Shown here: positions 63,153 through 64,000 of the stretch, in pieces
Layout: each line of letters begins with the position of its first letter
Position numbering within the stretch: position 1 is the first letter of the stretch
NCBI RefSeq assembly: GCF_002734215.1
Contig: NZ_NSEB01000002.1
Location: 186,001 to 250,000, forward strand
DNA: 64,000 nucleotides
Direction of reading: 5' to 3'
Source of the DNA: Fredinandcohnia onubensis
GTDB lineage: Bacteria; Bacillota; Bacilli; Bacillales; Bacillaceae_L
The notes under the pieces: generated by a model
Seen by the model: the letters and a program-made list of their open reading frames with translations, nothing else
Database searches by the model: none
What the model was told of the DNA's origin: nothing
Translations under genes and position numbers: made by a program

Positions 63153-63499
63153 ATAATGGTATTGATTAAAAATACAAGAATAGGGTAAAATAAAGAAGAC
63201 TATTTAAACTTCAATTAATTCATGTATAGGGATTCCAATTTCCTAAACAAAAATGAGTACCGCGGTAAAACTTCTATGCAATCCTCATAATGCTTCTTTA
63301 TCATTTCATCCATACCGTTACATATAAAATGTTTCATCTATCTCTTGTTGCGTAAGAGAAAAGTGCGAAAACGCTTTTATATAATGGACGAATGAACCAA
63401 TCATCAAATGCGCTTTGGCGGGCGTCATAACCAAATCAATTGGAGAGCATTTACGAGTAAGTAGAAATAATTTTAAACTAGAAAAAGAGTGGTGTACGA

Positions 63500-64000
63500 A
63501 TGAGTATTACAATTTCAAGCCTAGAAAACATGAAGCTAAAAGAATTATACGAATTAGCACGTGAATTTAAGGTTTCTTATTATAGCAAGTTAACGAAGAA
63601 AGAATTGATTTTTGCAATCTTAAAAGCACGGGCAGAGCAGGACGGCCTTTTATTTATGGAAGGTGTTCTAGAAATTATCCAATCAGAAGGATTCGGATTC
63701 CTTCGTCCAATCAACTATTCTCCATCGTCTGAGGATATCTATATTTCTGCATCCCAAATCCGTCGTTTTGACTTAAGAAACGGGGATAAGGTATCAGGTA
63801 AAGTGCGTCCTCCAAAGGAAAATGAACGTTATTATGGACTACTTCACGTGGAGGCTGTTAACGGCGATGATCCAGAATCAGCAAAGGAACGTGTTCACTT
63901 CCCAGGTCTAACACCTTTATATCCTGATCGTCAAGTTATCTTAGAAACCAAGCCAAATCATATTTCAACTCGAATTATGGACATTTTAGCACCGGTTGGT
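63500..64000 (+). CDS. rho: Transcription termination factor Rho, N-terminal part (cut by window edge)
   Basis: The first 167 codons of Rho. The Rho_N helical domain is residues 1-50 (LENMKLKELYELAREFKVSY, KLTKKELIFAILKA), followed by the cold-shock-like RNA-binding domain (GVLEIIQSEGFGFLRPINYS and IYISASQIRRFDLRNGDKV). The hexameric ATPase domain lies beyond the window. AGTGGTG is a modest ribosome site before the ATG. The position after glpX matches B. subtilis. Confidence 0.93.
   Translation, partial: MSITISSLENMKLKELYELAREFKVSYYSKLTKKELIFAILKARAEQDGLLFMEGVLEIIQSEGFGFLRPINYSPSSEDIYISASQIRRFDLRNGDKVSGKVRPPKENERYYGLLHVEAVNGDDPESAKERVHFPGLTPLYPDRQVILETKPNHISTRIMDILAPVG

Overview
The window comes from an endospore-forming Bacillaceae chromosome that is not B. 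subtilis itself. Gene order from about 10.5 kb to the right edge follows the B. subtilis ywd-ywf-ywg-ywh-ywi-ywj block: ywdI, ywdK, gerQ, hemQ, pta, lipL, rsfA, ywfO, ywgA, ywhB, ywhC, ywhD, pbpG, speE, speB, ywiB, argS, ywiE/cls, fadF, acdA, rpoE (delta), pyrG, ywjG, spo0F, fbaA, murA, glpX, rho. Spore genes (SASP, GerQ, CwlJ, RsfA, Spo0F), strong AGGAGG-type ribosome sites, TTG/GTG starts and sigma-A promoters fit that group.

Layout. 1-1.3 kb: a YhgE/Pip membrane protein (cut by the edge) and a YhgD-like TetR regulator with paired operators. 1.4-9.3 kb: an accessory malto/isomalto-oligosaccharide operon (binding lipoprotein, two permeases, LacI regulator, two GH13 alpha-glucosidases, no ATPase). 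9.3-11 kb: small spore proteins, HU and YwdI. 11.2-13.6 kb: a 5-oxoprolinase operon (pxpBAC) lying between ywdI and ywdK. 13.7-19.9 kb: ywdK, cwlJ-gerQ, hemQ, pta, a MarR/CarD-like divergent pair, lipL. 20-24.5 kb: a SAM-I riboswitch ahead of a ribose-type ABC transporter and a VOC protein. 24.7-27.5 kb: an orphan Opp-type permease pair. 27.4-43.3 kb: mostly conserved housekeeping genes including polyamine synthesis, argS and cls. 43.4-54.3 kb: a short/branched-chain acyl-CoA cluster (fadF, thiolase, hydroxyacyl-CoA dehydrogenase, two acyl-CoA dehydrogenases, TetR, icmF). 54.5-64 kb: delta subunit, pyrG with its reiterative-transcription attenuator, ywjG, spo0F, fbaA, murA, glpX and the start of rho.

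How parts work together. Imported oligosaccharides are cut to glucose by the two glucosidases, probably using a shared MsmX-type ATPase encoded elsewhere. The acyl-CoA cluster links isobutyryl-CoA and butyryl-CoA (IcmF) to acetyl-CoA, with FadF passing ETF electrons to the quinone pool. A matching operator occurs in front of both fadF and the thiolase gene.

The most unusual content is non-coding. Four convergent (3'-3') gaps carry tandem arrays of short unrelated motifs with almost clock-like spacing: 21 bp at 11.06 kb, 20 bp at 17.5 kb and again at 41.87 kb, and 52 bp hairpin units at 57.06 kb. Two copies of a roughly 190-200 bp structured element sit directly upstream of the ribosome sites of lipL and speB. 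A foldback repeat occurs at 15.3 and 60.1 kb, and long GGGACAGGTCCC-type hairpins sit inside the acyl-CoA operon. No tRNA, rRNA, CRISPR array or insertion sequence was recognised.
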